The translations under genes were made by a program, and so were the position numbers. From assembly GCA_903632075.3 (NCBI GenBank), contig CAHIKZ030005201.1, positions 132,501 to 196,500 of the forward strand: 64,000 bases of DNA, in the 5' to 3' direction. The stretch comes from Acanthosepion pharaonis (Eukaryota > Mollusca > Cephalopoda > Sepiida > Sepiidae). The notes beneath the pieces were generated by a model, which made no database searches, was not told where the DNA came from, and saw only the letters and a list, made by a program, of their open reading frames with translations. This document shows, piece by piece, positions 1 to 11,680 of this stretch (positions are counted from its first letter, which is position 1; each line of letters opens with the position of its first letter).

Positions 1-790
1 GTATCAAGAACTCAATACTATCACAGCCACTCCTCTCTAGCACATCTACAAACATTTGCCAGGTAATACCAAAGATATGACATAAGCAGTACTGGTGGAA
101 TCTCAAGTCTTTTCATTTGTCTGCAGCAGACTACTCAAGTCTCAAGTGTAAAGGAGTGCTGTAAACACACATGCAAGATAGACCTTTAGCTTTGTACTCA
201 CTGAAATGTGCTTAAACAGATGTTTATTCAGTTTTCCAAGTGCGTCACTAGCTTTTTGTATGCTGTTTCAAATTCCTACATAAAGATCAAGGGACATGCT
301 CAATGTGCTCCTAAGAGCACATTGAGCAGCCTTCCACCTTTTACCATAGACAAAAGATGCTTTGTTCAAGATATCACTTCATTGGAGCTGGCTGGTACAT
401 GATTACTGTCTTTTTCAAACTAATAGTCAATCCCAATGCAATGCATGCATTAGAAAAAGCATCTATGAGATGCTGCATATTTCCTTCCGAGTGAACCACA
501 AGATCGCAGTCATTAGCATATAGCAAATCCCTGATCTACGACAAATGAACCTTCGACTTTGCATCAAACCTCCTGTTGTTAAACAACTTTCCTGTTGAAT
601 GATAGCAAATGTAAATACCAAGGCTGCAGTTCTTAAAGGTCTATGCAAAAACGATAGAGAAAAACAGGGCAAATCAGGTTGAAGCTGAAATGTCACCCTG
701 CTTAACCAAAGAGTCATCAGCCAGAAAGCTGTCTGAAATCCATCCCCCTTTCCCTAGCACATAGGGTTTGCACTATAGTAACCGACAAAC
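1..790 (-). mobile_element. LINE reverse transcriptase, 3' part, decayed, cut by window edge
   Basis: Read on the minus strand, several frames carry the second half of a non-LTR retrotransposon reverse transcriptase in the right order. Around 475-535 the catalytic block reads LLYANDC, where the family has YADD, so the second catalytic position is changed. Around 200-260 it reads KASDALGKLNKHLF, and near the left edge VLERSG followed by SIEFLI, which matches the C-terminal helix region of this LINE group. Frameshifts and stops break it throughout, so it is a dead copy. It runs off the left edge. The 5' half is absent; beyond about 790 similarity stops next to a T-run at 823-838. The same LINE group supplies the plus-strand 3' ends at 20060-20680 and 35650-36280. 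Confidence 0.75.
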
Positions 791-972
791 ATCTCAGAAA
801 AAGCTGTCTAGAAAGTCTGACAATTTTTTTTTTTTTTAAGACATTTATGTTTATACATTCTCTTTTTATAGATACAAATATTTAAGTAAATGCTCTGTTT
901 ATAATAAACAGTATTACAGTATTAACAACATTTAACAACCTGAATGTCCAAGAAATTTTCATAGAAAATATG

Positions 973-1059
973 TGTCCTCCGACAGGAATCGAACCCGTAT
1001 CCTATACGGAAACGTCATATAGCCTGATGTGCCTTAACTGATTGGGCCACAGAAGAGCG
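973..1059 (-). mobile_element. tRNA-like SINE head, left arm
   Basis: On the minus strand a box A-like stretch (TGGCCCAATCAGTTAAGGC) is followed about 40 bases later by a box B-like stretch (GGGTTCGATTCC). This is the spacing and form of an internal pol III promoter of a tRNA. No CCA end or clean acceptor stem is visible, so it is a SINE head and not a tRNA gene. Confidence 0.65.
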
Positions 1060-1294
1060 TTAGCAAGGTCGATTTTACTGTTTTTAAACAATTCTCCACG
1101 AGAATGTTTATATGTTCTTTTTATAATAATTTTTATTCAATAAAAAAATGTCTCAAAAAATAATTGCCGGACTTTGTCCATTTCATAATGTACGATGTCA
1201 TTTGTTTACATTTGCATACGCATTGAGTAGATATGAATGAAAGAAAATCATGGAGAATTGTTTAAAAACAGTAAAATCGACCTTGCTAACCGAA

Positions 1295-1379
1295 TGCTCC
1301 TCTGTGGCCTAATCAGTTAAGGCATGTCAGGCTATATGATGGTTACGCATAGGGTACAGGTTTGATTTCTGTCAGAGGA
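1295..1379 (+). mobile_element. tRNA-like SINE head, right arm
   Basis: This is the inverted partner of the head at 973-1059. Box A reads TGGCCTAATCAGTTAAGGC and box B is weakened (AGGTTTGATTTC). The difference between the two arms shows that they have drifted since they arose. Confidence 0.6.
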
Positions 1380-1533
1380 TGCATATTTTCTATGAAAATT
1401 TCTGACATTCAGGCCTGTAAAAGTTGTTATGTGTTTATTATAAACAGAGCATTTTTAAATGTAAATGTTAATACTGTTTATTATAAACAGCATATTTGTA
1501 TCTATAAAAAGAACATATAAAACATAAAAAATG

Positions 1534-1576
<43 letters not shown>
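1534..1576. repeat. (TA)n microsatellite
   Basis: An uninterrupted TA run directly follows the right foldback arm. Confidence 0.95.
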
Positions 1577-1577
<1 letters not shown>

Positions 1578-1799
1578 CTCGTGTTCAAGGATACCTGTCT
1601 ACTAGAGCAGTTAGCCAATCTCTAATTCAGACACTCACTCAGGCACATTTGTATTTGTTCAACAACCACAGAGCCCACCTGTGGTTTATACTGCAATTAT
1701 GCTGAGTAGAACTTTAGTTTCTGGGAGAGAGCATGTTATCTAGCATGATTAACAAAGGTTCTATTTACCCAATTTCACTCAAGGTTTGGGTCAACCAGT

Positions 1800-1975
1800 G
1801 GTATGGTTTTCAGTCACTTACCAAAAGGTACCACACGCTGGGATCGTCCCCCTCCAGATTGATAACATTAGGAAGTCTCCTTCCTGACAAATGAACTGTG
1901 ATGAGATTCGAACTAGAGTCATGGTCAGGAAGTGAACATTTTAACCACTTGGCCATGTGTCCATATGCACACACG
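1800..1975 (-). mobile_element. tRNA-derived SINE
   Basis: On the minus strand, box A (TGGCCAAGTGGTTAAA) and box B (AGTTCGAATCTC) sit about 35 bases apart, as in a tRNA. A tail of about 100 bases runs to the left. It is immediately preceded (on its own strand) by the microsatellite at 1980-2040. Box A differs from that of the foldback arms, so this is a different SINE family. Confidence 0.65.
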
Positions 1976-1979
1976 CGCA

Positions 1980-2042
1980 TTATATATATATATATATATA
2001 TATACATACATACAGAGAGAGAGAGAGACACAGACAGACAGA
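1980..2042. repeat. (TA)n(GA)n microsatellite
   Basis: A TA run, two tacata words and a GA run follow each other, then a cagacaga run. Confidence 0.9.
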
Positions 2043-2205
2043 TTATGTAATACATTGATAGCTGGAATCTCGTATTCGAGGGTACCCTTTTACTAGGGTG
2101 GTTAGCCAATACCTATTGCAGTTGCTTACCTTGGTCATGATGACTTGTGACTGTGCTAAGACAGCCATCAAATGGTCCCCAAGAGTTCCATCTACTCAAT
2201 TTCAC

Positions 2206-2585
2206 ACAGAAACAAAAACTAGTAGACATCACTCGTTCACTAACACTTAGCAAAGTAAGATATCTTCACTACTTGAAATCTTTGAATCAAAATCTTTATC
2301 TTTCATAAATTGAATTGTTATAGTTAAGTTTTACAAATAGATCCCAATATGTTGAAGGCCAAGTAAACTTTAAAGCAAGTTTCAAACACTTTTCTGCACT
2401 ATATAAGATATTCCTAAACAGAATTATTTTTGATATGAAAATCAAAACAATCCTCAAACAAAAAGAACAGTAAAGAAGGACAGTTAATTAATAAAAAAAA
2501 ACTTTAAAATCAATATGCATATTAGATAAGCCTGAAATGTGATATTGCCTAGAAGTAGATAATATTTAATCCATGCATAGAGAGC
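2206..2585. other. AT-rich spacer, nothing recognised
   Basis: No open frame, promoter or repeat of note is seen on either strand. Confidence 0.5.
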
Positions 2586-3035
2586 TTTTAGTGTGTAAAT
2601 TACTCTCGAGTAGTTTACAACACATTACTTATCTCTTGGTTGTATGCCTGTCTTTGGGCAGAGTGCGCTCAGAGGCTACTCTGTCAAAGGACAGAGGGGC
2701 AACTGAGAAAATTATACTGAGAGGTGCCCGGCCCTGGGGGAACAGGTGCCCGTGGCCAGAGCGCTCACACAGAGGCCACACAACAGAGTTGCGGTGTCTG
2801 TGGGCAATTTTTGTTCCTTGCCCGGGTGTTCGCACTTGGGTCCCCACCTTAAAGAACTTGTGTCACGTCTCGTCTCAGTCGGGAGTGTAAATTGCTCTCA
2901 AGTAGTTTGTAACACCCTATTTATCATCTCTTGGTTTGCATCTTTCTTTGGGCAGAGTGTGCTCAGGACAGAGATACAACTGTTCCTAACCCAGGTGTAC
3001 GCACTTGGACTTCCCACATTAAACTGACCTTGTAT
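2586..3035. repeat. GC-rich tandem pair, second unit with an internal deletion
   Basis: Unit one (about 2586-2885) and unit two (about 2886-3035) both begin gtgtaaatt.ctctc.agtagttt and share tatctcttggtt, ctttgggcagagtg.gctcag and a cgcacttgg word near the end. Unit two lacks about 150 bases from the middle of unit one. The block is clearly richer in G, C and CpG than its surroundings. It may be the remains of an LTR or a satellite; no coding frame is convincing. Confidence 0.6.
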
Positions 3036-4993
3036 CACAAGACTTCATGGGCTTTTGGGGAGATCTGGGTCAAGTAAATACCAAATTACTGTTCTCATGG
3101 GAAAATTGAGCTCCAATTTCACATTTAGATTCCATAATATAGGTTCTACTTAATTAGTTAGTTTCTAACTCTTCAGATGTTGAACATATAACTAATTCTA
3201 ATTTCTATTTTCCTCATCTTTACATTATGTTAATTTTATGTTATAAATTGTCCCGTTCTATTATCCATGAAATAAAAAAATTGTACAGAAAATAAGGATG
3301 CATGTAGATACATCAAATCCTTAAATTAAGTGGCAGCAGAAGAATTACCTTTGAACTTTTAAAATATAAGCTTAAATATTAATTCAATATTTAAATGCAG
3401 CAATCCATTTTGAGTTCTTCTGTAGTTTATTGATGCCTACACATCTCATCTCTAGCTATTGTGATACGAAAGTAAGAGTTACTCCCTTTGAACCATGAAA
3501 GCAATGATAATAGCTAGTATAATATATTAATATATATATTTTTAACCTTGCATAATCTGGCAACCCTGAATCTGAGCTCAACAAAAATCATTCCCTGCAC
3601 CTAACTTTTCTACAGCTTTTGAATGAGCTATGAATCATTGAAATTGGAACAGTGTGAGTGGAGGAGTTGCTTGAACAGACACACAAATACCGTACTTTAT
3701 ATACAAGATGAAAAAAATATGAAGTAAATTAGATTATTTCAAACCAAATTCTATAAGAAAAAATTAAATCCAATATCCACCCAAAAATTATATTTCAAAC
3801 ATCTTTTTCCACACACACATGATGTGCTTTAACCCATTAAGCTATATCCACTGCATTAAGCTGATTTAGGACAGACCACTCAAAATCCATGATTTCGAGT
3901 TGCAAGCTAGAATTACAGCACACAATGAAATTGTTCCATATCAACCAACTTTAGCAAGAGTAAGTCAATCAAATCCAGAGAAGGCAAGAGTGATCAAATT
4001 AGTGAAGATTGCAATTATTGTCACCAATTTGACAGCAGCAAGCCTCATTGGCCAACAGGTTTGTGTTTGCCACACACAAACAGCATGTTAAAATTGCTTT
4101 CTATTATGTGGCAGCTATAACTAAAAAGGAACAGATTTGTGGACCTAAGCGAGCAATGTCAGTTTGTGAACAAGTTATTTCATGCTACATGTGCATTTTA
4201 TAAGGAAGTGTAGGAGAACACACACACACACACAAAGAAAAAGAAAAAAAAAAAGCTTACTTTTGACATATCTATACATACATACACATAATTGGTACTG
4301 GATTGAACAGGTGGTTTAACTGAAAATTCCAACTGTACCTTGTGTAATGAAATGGTTAACAATGTAGGCTAACATACTATTCCTAGTGAAATAAGGTTCC
4401 TCATAATTGTTTTGCCTTGTGCCAAATCTAAGTTTAGTAAATAACTAGAAATTCAAACTGATTAATTCCCTCCACATATCTAGGTTGAAAGCTGAAGAGA
4501 CATTCATTTACGTAGACTTGGCAGAGCCCAATACTCTTCAGGTCAAACCACACCTGATTTCCTCCTACACAAAGGCTCAACTTAGTCACAGGCACATGGC
4601 CATTAACTTCATCCCAGGAAACCTTTTGTACAGCAAAGCTGTGTTGTTATCACTGCACTAGCTGCACCCATAGTTATAGAGCCCAGAAAAGCCAATGATC
4701 TGACCATGTACCAGAAGTAATCAGAGTGACCTGACATAACAGGGACAGATAAGTCTTAAATCATTTTGATTCCTTCATCATACTCAGTAAGCTAAGATTT
4801 GAAATCCATCTTCAATACAAAGTGGTTTATTGAGTGAGTGAGGTGGATTTAGTAATCAACAGTGCTAAAGAATTAGGATGAAGGTGCTAATTACTTGAGT
4901 AGAAGGGATTCTGGAGTAATTCCAGAAATAAGTTTATTTTTTTATTTTTTCCCTCAATAATTGTTTCTGTGGTTGAGTTATTAGTTAATTAAA
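3036..4993. other. AT-rich stretch, nothing recognised
   Basis: Apart from a short (CA)n run near 4218-4236 and A-runs, I see no gene, RNA or transposon signature on either strand. Confidence 0.45.
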
Positions 4994-5673
4994 TGTAATA
5001 ATTCCAGAGTGATTAAGAGACGGATTCGTTAAAGTAAAGTTTGTGATAAATGGCGAATTGGACTTTTTGGGTGGTCTGAATGGCGGAATTCAACCAGACA
5101 GGATAAGTGGTTTTGGCAAAACTTAAGTAGACGTTGGCTGCGGAAGACCCAGCAGGAGGTCCGAATCCGATTTTAGTATCTCTTGAAAACTGGGTTCCCG
5201 CTGAGTTTCGGGGACCAGAAAAGCTTGCATGGTGGTCAAAGGCAATTTGCATATTAAAATTCGGGGGCGGTGCCTAAAGATGGTTTAGCTCCGCCTCTCT
5301 ATTTAAGCTGCCTGCACACTTGAGTTAGTCAGATCGCAGAGAACGCAGACAGAGATTGGAACGCGGAAGAGACAGCTTGTTGGAATTTGCTGGTCTGGTC
5401 TGTTGGTCGATTGTCCTGCATCAAGAAGACCGATCTGAACCAAGAGATAGAAATAGAACCCGTATGAATCCAGATAACTTCGTCAACAAAGCTGTGAGAA
5501 AGCAGACTGCTATATTGTAGGGTGCAGACGAAGATCCACGAATTACTTCCCTTAGATCAGCCGAAATTGTTTAGGCAGAAATTTTCCTACTCTTGCTCTC
5601 TGTCACTTCCAACCCCAAACGAGTGAACCCCGTTACGGCATTTTGTACTCGTGTAAATTCTTCGGTAGTGACA
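4994..5673 (+). mobile_element. Candidate solo LTR, 680 bp
   Basis: The block starts TGTAAT and ends GTGACA, giving TG...CA ends with a short TGT/ACA inversion. It is flanked on both sides by TAAA (4990-4993 and 5674-5677), a possible 4 bp target duplication. It is richer in GC and CpG than its neighbours and contains a well-formed promoter (see 5245-5335). No gag or pol lies beside it, so recombination between two LTRs is the simplest reading. A host promoter is the alternative, since a 4 bp match in AT-rich DNA is weak evidence. Confidence 0.45.
5245..5335 (+). promoter_or_regulatory. Promoter cluster: octamer, GC box, TATA-like box
   Basis: An octamer ATTTGCAT lies at 5245-5252, a GC box GGGGGCGG at 5263-5270 and a TATA-like TATTTAAG at 5300-5307. 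A start about 25-30 bases downstream would fall near 5330-5335 in ttagtcagat, which is initiator-like. The order and spacing are those of a pol II core promoter and would drive the plus strand. Confidence 0.55.
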
Positions 5674-7627
5674 TAAAAACAGGGGCCTAAAAAGGGCTCT
5701 TTGTACAGGAAACAAAAGATCTATAGCAAAAGAAATCTCCACTTTAAATCAAGAATTAAAATTTTCTTTTACCTGTATGATTTAAATATATTTTCTAGTA
5801 TATACTTGTATATAGCCTTCTCAGAGAATTGTGAAATTAAAAGGTTAGTAACTAAAGAAAATATCAATAGTTTGTGCTTTACAGACCAGGGTGGGGTGTT
5901 GGGGTTCTCATAGACCTGCAGCTGGAGTGTGCGTAGGGGGGAGGGGGTCCTCCAGTGTTTTACAGACCTGTGACCTGAAGGGTCTCAGGCACTTTTCCAG
6001 TTAACACAAACAGTAGTGGTTGAGTGTATGCCTATATTTTAGAGCATGTTTGTTGTGAATATCTAGTGCATGTTGGTTGGTTGAATCTGTAGACTTACTG
6101 TTAAGGTATGTTTTACAGGGTAAACTTACACTCAACCAGTTTTGAATTTAGAGTTGTTGTCCTCTCTAAGAGAAAGAGGACCGATTTTAAGACTGGCTAG
6201 CAGACTATTCTTAGAGAATACACTAGGAAAGAAAAAGCAACTGTGAATTACTAACCAAGACTAGAGAATCAGTATGTCCTGCTATTTAATCAAAATGCAA
6301 AAATGAATGCCATTGATTTGGCTACTTTTTGAACTTGGCTCACTTTCCTTCCTGCTAACTGCTGCACTAGATGGTTGACACATTATTAAAAGTATGAGAA
6401 TTTTCATAATATATAATTATAAAACTTGTTAGAAAAAGCTACACTATTTACCATGGAGACAAATTTAATCCAGCAGGTAACATCCACAGGTTGGTATCTT
6501 AGGCTTTTACTCAATCATCAGGAACTAAATAATGTCATAAAATGAAAAAAAAAATTATCCTCAAGGCAGCCATGCAAATATAGCAACATCTTCAAACTCT
6601 TTCAATCCCTGTCAAACCACAAGACCTGTTTCCTGCCTAATCAATAAGAATCCCCACCTCTTTATTAATATCTCTCAATTCAGAATAAAGTAAGTTATAA
6701 CAAGTATTTATACTTATTCATTAAATAGGTTTTACTTGAAAACAAATCAATTTAGCAAAGTAATCCATTTATTACAATGCTACCAGCCAAGATGACTCAT
6801 AAGCGAAAACCAAACCCAGAGAACAGTAACCGGGGGAGTAGTTTTTGTTTGTTTTTCTCTCTCAGATTGAGTCACAAATTGAGTGAGTGTTCCAGGATAC
6901 ACCCTGTAAGAAAACCAACTGGATAGTAATAATCACATGGCATCAGGTGTAAAGAGGTGCAGCAATGTTCCCTGACTGCTTATGAATCAGCAGTCAAGAC
7001 TGGTTGTCATTTTGTATGTGTATTTATATGTGAATAGAAAATAACAGTCAAAAGGTTCATTAACTATTCATTTGCAATAATTCAAAAAGACAGAGTGCAG
7101 AGGAAACTTATTTAAAAGGAGCATCTGTCACTTCATACAAATCTGATTAAAAAAAATAAAAAGCATACATTTTCACATATTATAGGGATCCCCTCAGCTT
7201 AGAATTAAAGCAGATTAATAATATAATCATTAAATCTCTCCAGGTGACAAGATTATTTTAGAAATAAAAAAAATCTAATTTAGCAAAAGACTGCAGAAAG
7301 AGGTTTACAATGTTTTTAGGCTAAAATTGTGTAAAAAAAAAAAAAAAAAAAAAAAATTATATATTATTGACAAAGATTTTTGGTACTAAGTTAATAGAAT
7401 AATTTTTCATGAATTCTGAAGAGTTGAGAATTCCAGAAACACTTGTAGAAACAAATTGATTAACATTTGCTTAACATATTTACTGTCACAAAACATGTGA
7501 TTAAAAAAAAAAAAAAAAAAAAAAAACAAAACAAAAAGAAAAAAAAAAAAGCCAGTGCAGACAATGCATATTAGAATATAGTTCTTTAGGATTTAATGTT
7601 TATTAATTTTATTTAATCCTATTGGTA

Positions 7628-7631
<4 letters not shown>
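5674..7631. other. AT-rich stretch, nothing recognised
   Basis: No coding frame or named repeat is seen. A short G-rich patch lies at 5888-5990. Long A-runs occur at 7334-7357 and 7503-7526. Confidence 0.45.

Positions 7632-7682
<51 letters not shown>
7632..7682. repeat. (CA)n(TA)n microsatellite
   Basis: A short CA run passes into about 23 TA units. It abuts the left arm of the inverted-arm element. Confidence 0.95.
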
Positions 7683-7686
<4 letters not shown>

Positions 7687-8027
7687 ATTAATTGATTTAA
7701 AATATGGTTATTTTCGCTACACAGTTCCAACCATGTTTCAAAATAGAAGCTAAAAACCCTAATTTTATTTTTTGCAAATAAATTAAAAGCATTAGTTCTA
7801 TTTCATCTTCAAGCGAATTTTGAGTAACTTTTAAAATTTACCGGGTTTTAAATACACAGCTAAAATCACGTTTCCATGGTTACAGAATATTCTACTCAAA
7901 TTGAACACGGGGTGTCTAGATTTTCCTTATGACAGTATCATTGTATCAGTTATTAGCTACATTTTGGTAAAGGGGTGAGGATGTATTTTACACTGAAACC
8001 TGACGTCGGTTGAATGGATGTCGTCTG

Positions 8028-8059
<32 letters not shown>

Positions 8060-8249
8060 TTGTTAACGGTAAAAAATTTTCAACGTCATCTTTTAAAATT
8101 AAAGATTTTTTTACAATACTTTTATTTAACTACGATTTGAAATATTTTCCTTTTTAATTTTTATTTTACTATATTCTTTTTTAAGAACAGTTAAATGTAT
8201 TAGAATCCATTATATTATGTAGGATTATTTTAACATTAAGTTTAAGTAT
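7681..8249 (+). repeat. Left inverted arm
   Basis: From 7681 (ttataaattaattgattt) to about 8249 (aagtttaagtatgta) the sequence is nearly identical to the reverse complement of 11681-12243. It differs mainly by one-base changes and run lengths, including an A-run of about 25 at 8033-8059. Confidence 0.9.
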
Positions 8250-10500
8250 GTATATGAGGTTACATTTTTTTTTTTTTTTTTTTTTATATGACTATGACAG
8301 CAGAAATGGTTACTTAATTTCACTGATTCAGTAAACTTTTCTTTTTTATATAAACCTATTATTATAATATTTCACATGTAAGTACTGAGGACATGGGTCA
8401 TTCAAAAGCTTACATGTTATGGTATTTCATATTAATTTTATTTTACTATAGGTGTTATTTTGGATTCTTTTTTAATGCGTGTAGTATTATTTAAAAGAAA
8501 TTTAGGTTAGAATTCATTCAATTTTTACAATTTTAATTACAAATTCAAAATTACAACTTTAAAATTTTAAAATATTTTCATTGTTTAGTTTTAATAGACT
8601 ATATTACTTTTATAACAGAAGGAAAATTACTCATATTAAGTAAGATTATTTTTTCCATATCAAAGTATATGTAAATTTTTTTTTTTTTTTTTTTTTTTTT
8701 TCTTCTCTTTAAATTTAAATATTATTTAAGTAATATTAATGGCACTTACTACAAAACTAGCTAAGTCATTTCTCAGATTTAGTAAACTTTATTTATTTAT
8801 TTATTAATTAATTAATTTATTTCAAATATATGTAACCTAATTAATAAAGTTTCATATGTATGTATAAATAACATGTTAGAATTCATTTATTTTACTACAA
8901 TTTTAATTTAATTTTCAATTTTAAAATTATAACTTAAAATTTAAAAATATTTTCATTGTTAGTTTTAATTTAGACTATATTACTTTTATAACAGAAGGAT
9001 AATTACTCATAGTAAGTAAAAATTTTTTCCTATCAAAGTATATGTAAATTACAATTTTAAACTTTTAATTTAGATATTATTTAAGTAATATTAATGGCCC
9101 AGACTACAAAACTATCTAAGTCATTTCTCAGAATTAGTAAACTTTATGTATTAATTCAAGTTTAAGTATGTATATGAGGTTACATTTTTTTTTTTTTTTT
9201 TTTTTTTTTATATATATATATATAAACCTAGTGATATAATGTTTCTCATGTAAGTACAAAGGACATGGGTCATTCAAAAGCTTACATCTTATGGCATTTC
9301 ATATTAATTTTATTTTACTATATTTGTTTTTTGGGATTCTTTTAGTGCGTGTAGTATTATTTAAAAGAAACTTAGGTTAGAATTCATTCAATTTAACTTT
9401 TATTTTTAGTTTCAATTTTAAAATTACAAACTTTAAACTTTTGAAATATTTTCATTGTTAGTTATATTAGACTATATTACTTTATAACAGAAGGAATATT
9501 ACTCATAGTAAGTAAAATTATTTTTCAATATCCAAGTATATGTAAATTACAATTTTTAAACCTTTATATTTTAAAATATTATTTTAGTAATATTAATGGA
9601 ACTTACTACAAAATTAGCCAAGTCATTTCTCGGATTTAGTAAACTTTATTTATTACTTAATTTATTTATTTATTTTAAATATATGTAACCTAAGTAGTAA
9701 AGTTTCATATGTATGTACCAAGAACAGGTTAGAATTCATTTTATTTAACTACAATTTTAATTACAATTTTAAAATTACCACATTAAAATTTTAAAATATT
9801 TTCATGGTTAGTTTTAATTGACTATATTATTTTATAACAGAAGGATAATTACTCATAGTAAGTATAATTATTTTCCATAACAAAGTATATGTAAATTACA
9901 ATTTTTAAACTATTATATTTAAATATTTAAGTAATATAAATGGCACAGAGACTACAAAACTATCTAAGTCATTTCTCCAGATTTAGTAAAATGTATTAAT
10001 TAATTAAATTATTTATTTTAAATATATGTAACCTGAGTAATAAAGTTTCATATGTATGTACAAAGAACAATGGGTCATACATTACCTTACATCATCTAGC
10101 TTTAGTTATAATTTCATTTTTCAGGAGGTGTTTATCGGATTCATTCAAGTGTTTGTAGTACATTTATTATAGAGGTGTTTGTAGGGATACATTTTATTTA
10201 ACTACAATTTTTTAAACGGTGTTTATGTTTTAATACGTTTTAACCACAATTTTAAATAACAGTTTAAAACATTTTCCTGCCATTCAATAGACTTTTTTTT
10301 TTTTTTTTTTATATATTATTTAAGGAAAATTTTTTTGACAATGACGGCATATAATAGCTATTTCATTTCTCTGATTCAGTAAATTTTTTTATTTTTATAA
10401 ACTTAGTAATATATAGTTTCTCTTGTATACATAGAGGACACGGGTCGTTTAATGATCTACAAATTCTAGCTCTTCTTATTAACTTCCATTTTACTGTAGG
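8230..10500. repeat. Degenerate tandem array, units of about 350-500 bp
   Basis: The words gttagaattcatt, ataacagaagga, aagtatatgtaaatt, aagtcatttctc and agtaaact recur in the same order. Copies of gttagaattcatt start near 8506, 8875, 9377 and 9728. The longer words gaggttacattttt and gggtcattcaaaagcttacat recur about 870-920 bases apart, so two short units make a higher-order repeat. The array lies downstream of the RT relic on the minus strand. Confidence 0.8.
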
Positions 10501-10559
10501 TGTTTTATTTGATTCTTTTAGATGCCAGAAATATTTTGAGAGAGATGTTTGATTTTTAT

Positions 10560-11680
10560 ATTTATTTATTCTAAATGAAGTTTGATGTTGGTTGAATCTT
10601 TTTTTGAATTCATGGCTAGTGCAACCTATATATATTTTTATGTTATCAGGATTTTCAATCGAAGAGATATTGCATTGGTATACTAATGATTCAGTGCAAC
10701 ATTTATTTTGTAGTGGGCAATTTTGAGGGTTTCGACAATTACATAGTTTTTTGTTTATTTACATCAGTTTTTATCTTAATTTTTCTATTGTCTAAATTTT
10801 TTTTGGTTTTGGTATAAGTGTTTATTTAAGATATTAGCATTATGGTTCTTAATGATTTTTTCTAAGTTCTTTGTACAGCTATAACTTAATTTTTAGTGTG
10901 TTTTTATTGAAAATAGTACTTAGTTTATTTTCAAGGGAAATGCTTGACTATTAATGTGAGGAATTTATGTCCTAATCTGTTCTTTACCATTTGGTTATAT
11001 GGGGGAGTATACCAAATAATTTTCTACATCTGTTTTTCTATGTTTTCCATTTTCATTTTTTATATACACTAGTTTTGGGTTTTTGTAGCCACTATCTTTT
11101 TAGCCTTATTATAGCCATTGATATGCTCATCAAAAATCTTGTTATTAGCTGAATTTGTACTAATTGTTTACTTATAGATAACGGTATATGTTTAATTATA
11201 GATGGGGGTGATTTGATTTAGGATATATATATATAAAGGATTGGTGTTGGTTTTTTATAAGGTGTGTATGTATTTTTATTTAGATCTAAAGTTATATCTA
11301 GAAGTCTATTTTTTTAATTTAGTACTAACTGTAATTTTTAAGCCCATGCTTTTAAATTCTTTTATAATAACTTTCTAATTCTATCTATTTTGAAGTTCGT
11401 TGAGTTTCTAATGACCATTAGCCCATATCGTCCCTGTACAAACCAATATCATCTGTATTAATTTCATAGTGTGCTGTAAGATTTTATATAATATAAAGAG
11501 GCCAATGAGATCAGAAGACTCAGCTGAGTCTAGTGATCCCATTGTGATGTCAAATTTGTCGTAAGAATTCTTAACCCATTCCTCACCTTTATGTATAAGT
11601 ACTGATTTTTTTGCTAACAGAATAATGTTCCTTTCTTCTTCTGTAATATCCGTAAGTGGGTGGCGAAGTCCAACGCATTA
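10560..11680 (-). pseudogene. Reverse transcriptase with C-terminal GIY-YIG-like domain, decayed
   Basis: Read on the minus strand and across frame breaks, a run of motifs appears in protein order. Near 11530-11650 it reads GEEWVK, then FDITMGSLDS and SDLIGLF. Near 11424-11445 it reads GLYRDD, the catalytic block. Further on come NFKIDR, GLKI, KPNTNPLYI, PPYNQMVKN and GHKFL. Near 10700-10740 it reads NCPLQNKC, a cysteine-rich knot, and near 10600-10660 KIYIGC followed by FKKRFNQH, the YIG strand and the downstream basic helix of a GIY-YIG nuclease. Many stops and indels make it inactive. The RT would copy RNA and the nuclease would nick target DNA. The N-terminus is missing: coding similarity begins at the inner edge of the right arm. 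Confidence 0.65.

Larger units (their letters stand above)
830..1540. repeat. Foldback element with two tRNA-like arms, head to head
   Basis: The left arm (about 835-1100) and the right arm (about 1250-1538) are reverse complements of each other with modest divergence, separated by about 150 bases of AT-rich spacer. Each arm carries a tRNA-like pol III promoter and about 150 bases of tail that contains the word tctgtttataataaacag. Since the two tRNA-like heads face the centre, transcription would run outward in both directions. Fragments of the same arm occur at 21210-21350 and 36800-36945, and a miniature relative lies at 57111-57212. It could be two SINEs inserted head to head or one true foldback unit. 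Confidence 0.7.
1577..2205. repeat. Direct repeat pair flanking a SINE
   Basis: The block starting near 1579 and the block starting near 2070 share the order cgt.ttc.agg.tacc, tactag and ggttagccaat, and both later carry a variant of tctactcaatttcac. The repeat units are about 140-210 bases and diverged. The SINE at 1800-1975 and a TA/GA microsatellite lie between them. Most likely these are two related SINE tails. Confidence 0.5.

Noticed and set aside
973..1059. A functional tRNA gene
   Set aside because: Box A and B are present but no acceptor stem pairs, and the sequence is part of a longer repeated SINE arm.
2573..2890. 105-codon open frame in the GC-rich tandem
   Set aside because: The second tandem unit does not preserve the frame and the opposite strand is open too, as expected from composition.
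3880..4095. 63-codon open frame on the plus strand
   Set aside because: No known motif, no context, and length is within chance for this composition.
7970..8012. GTGAGGA, a hairpin, GAAAC and GTC in the inverted arm as a hammerhead
   Set aside because: The first core base is wrong, extra bases follow the stem and stem I cannot form; weaker than the motif at 12887.
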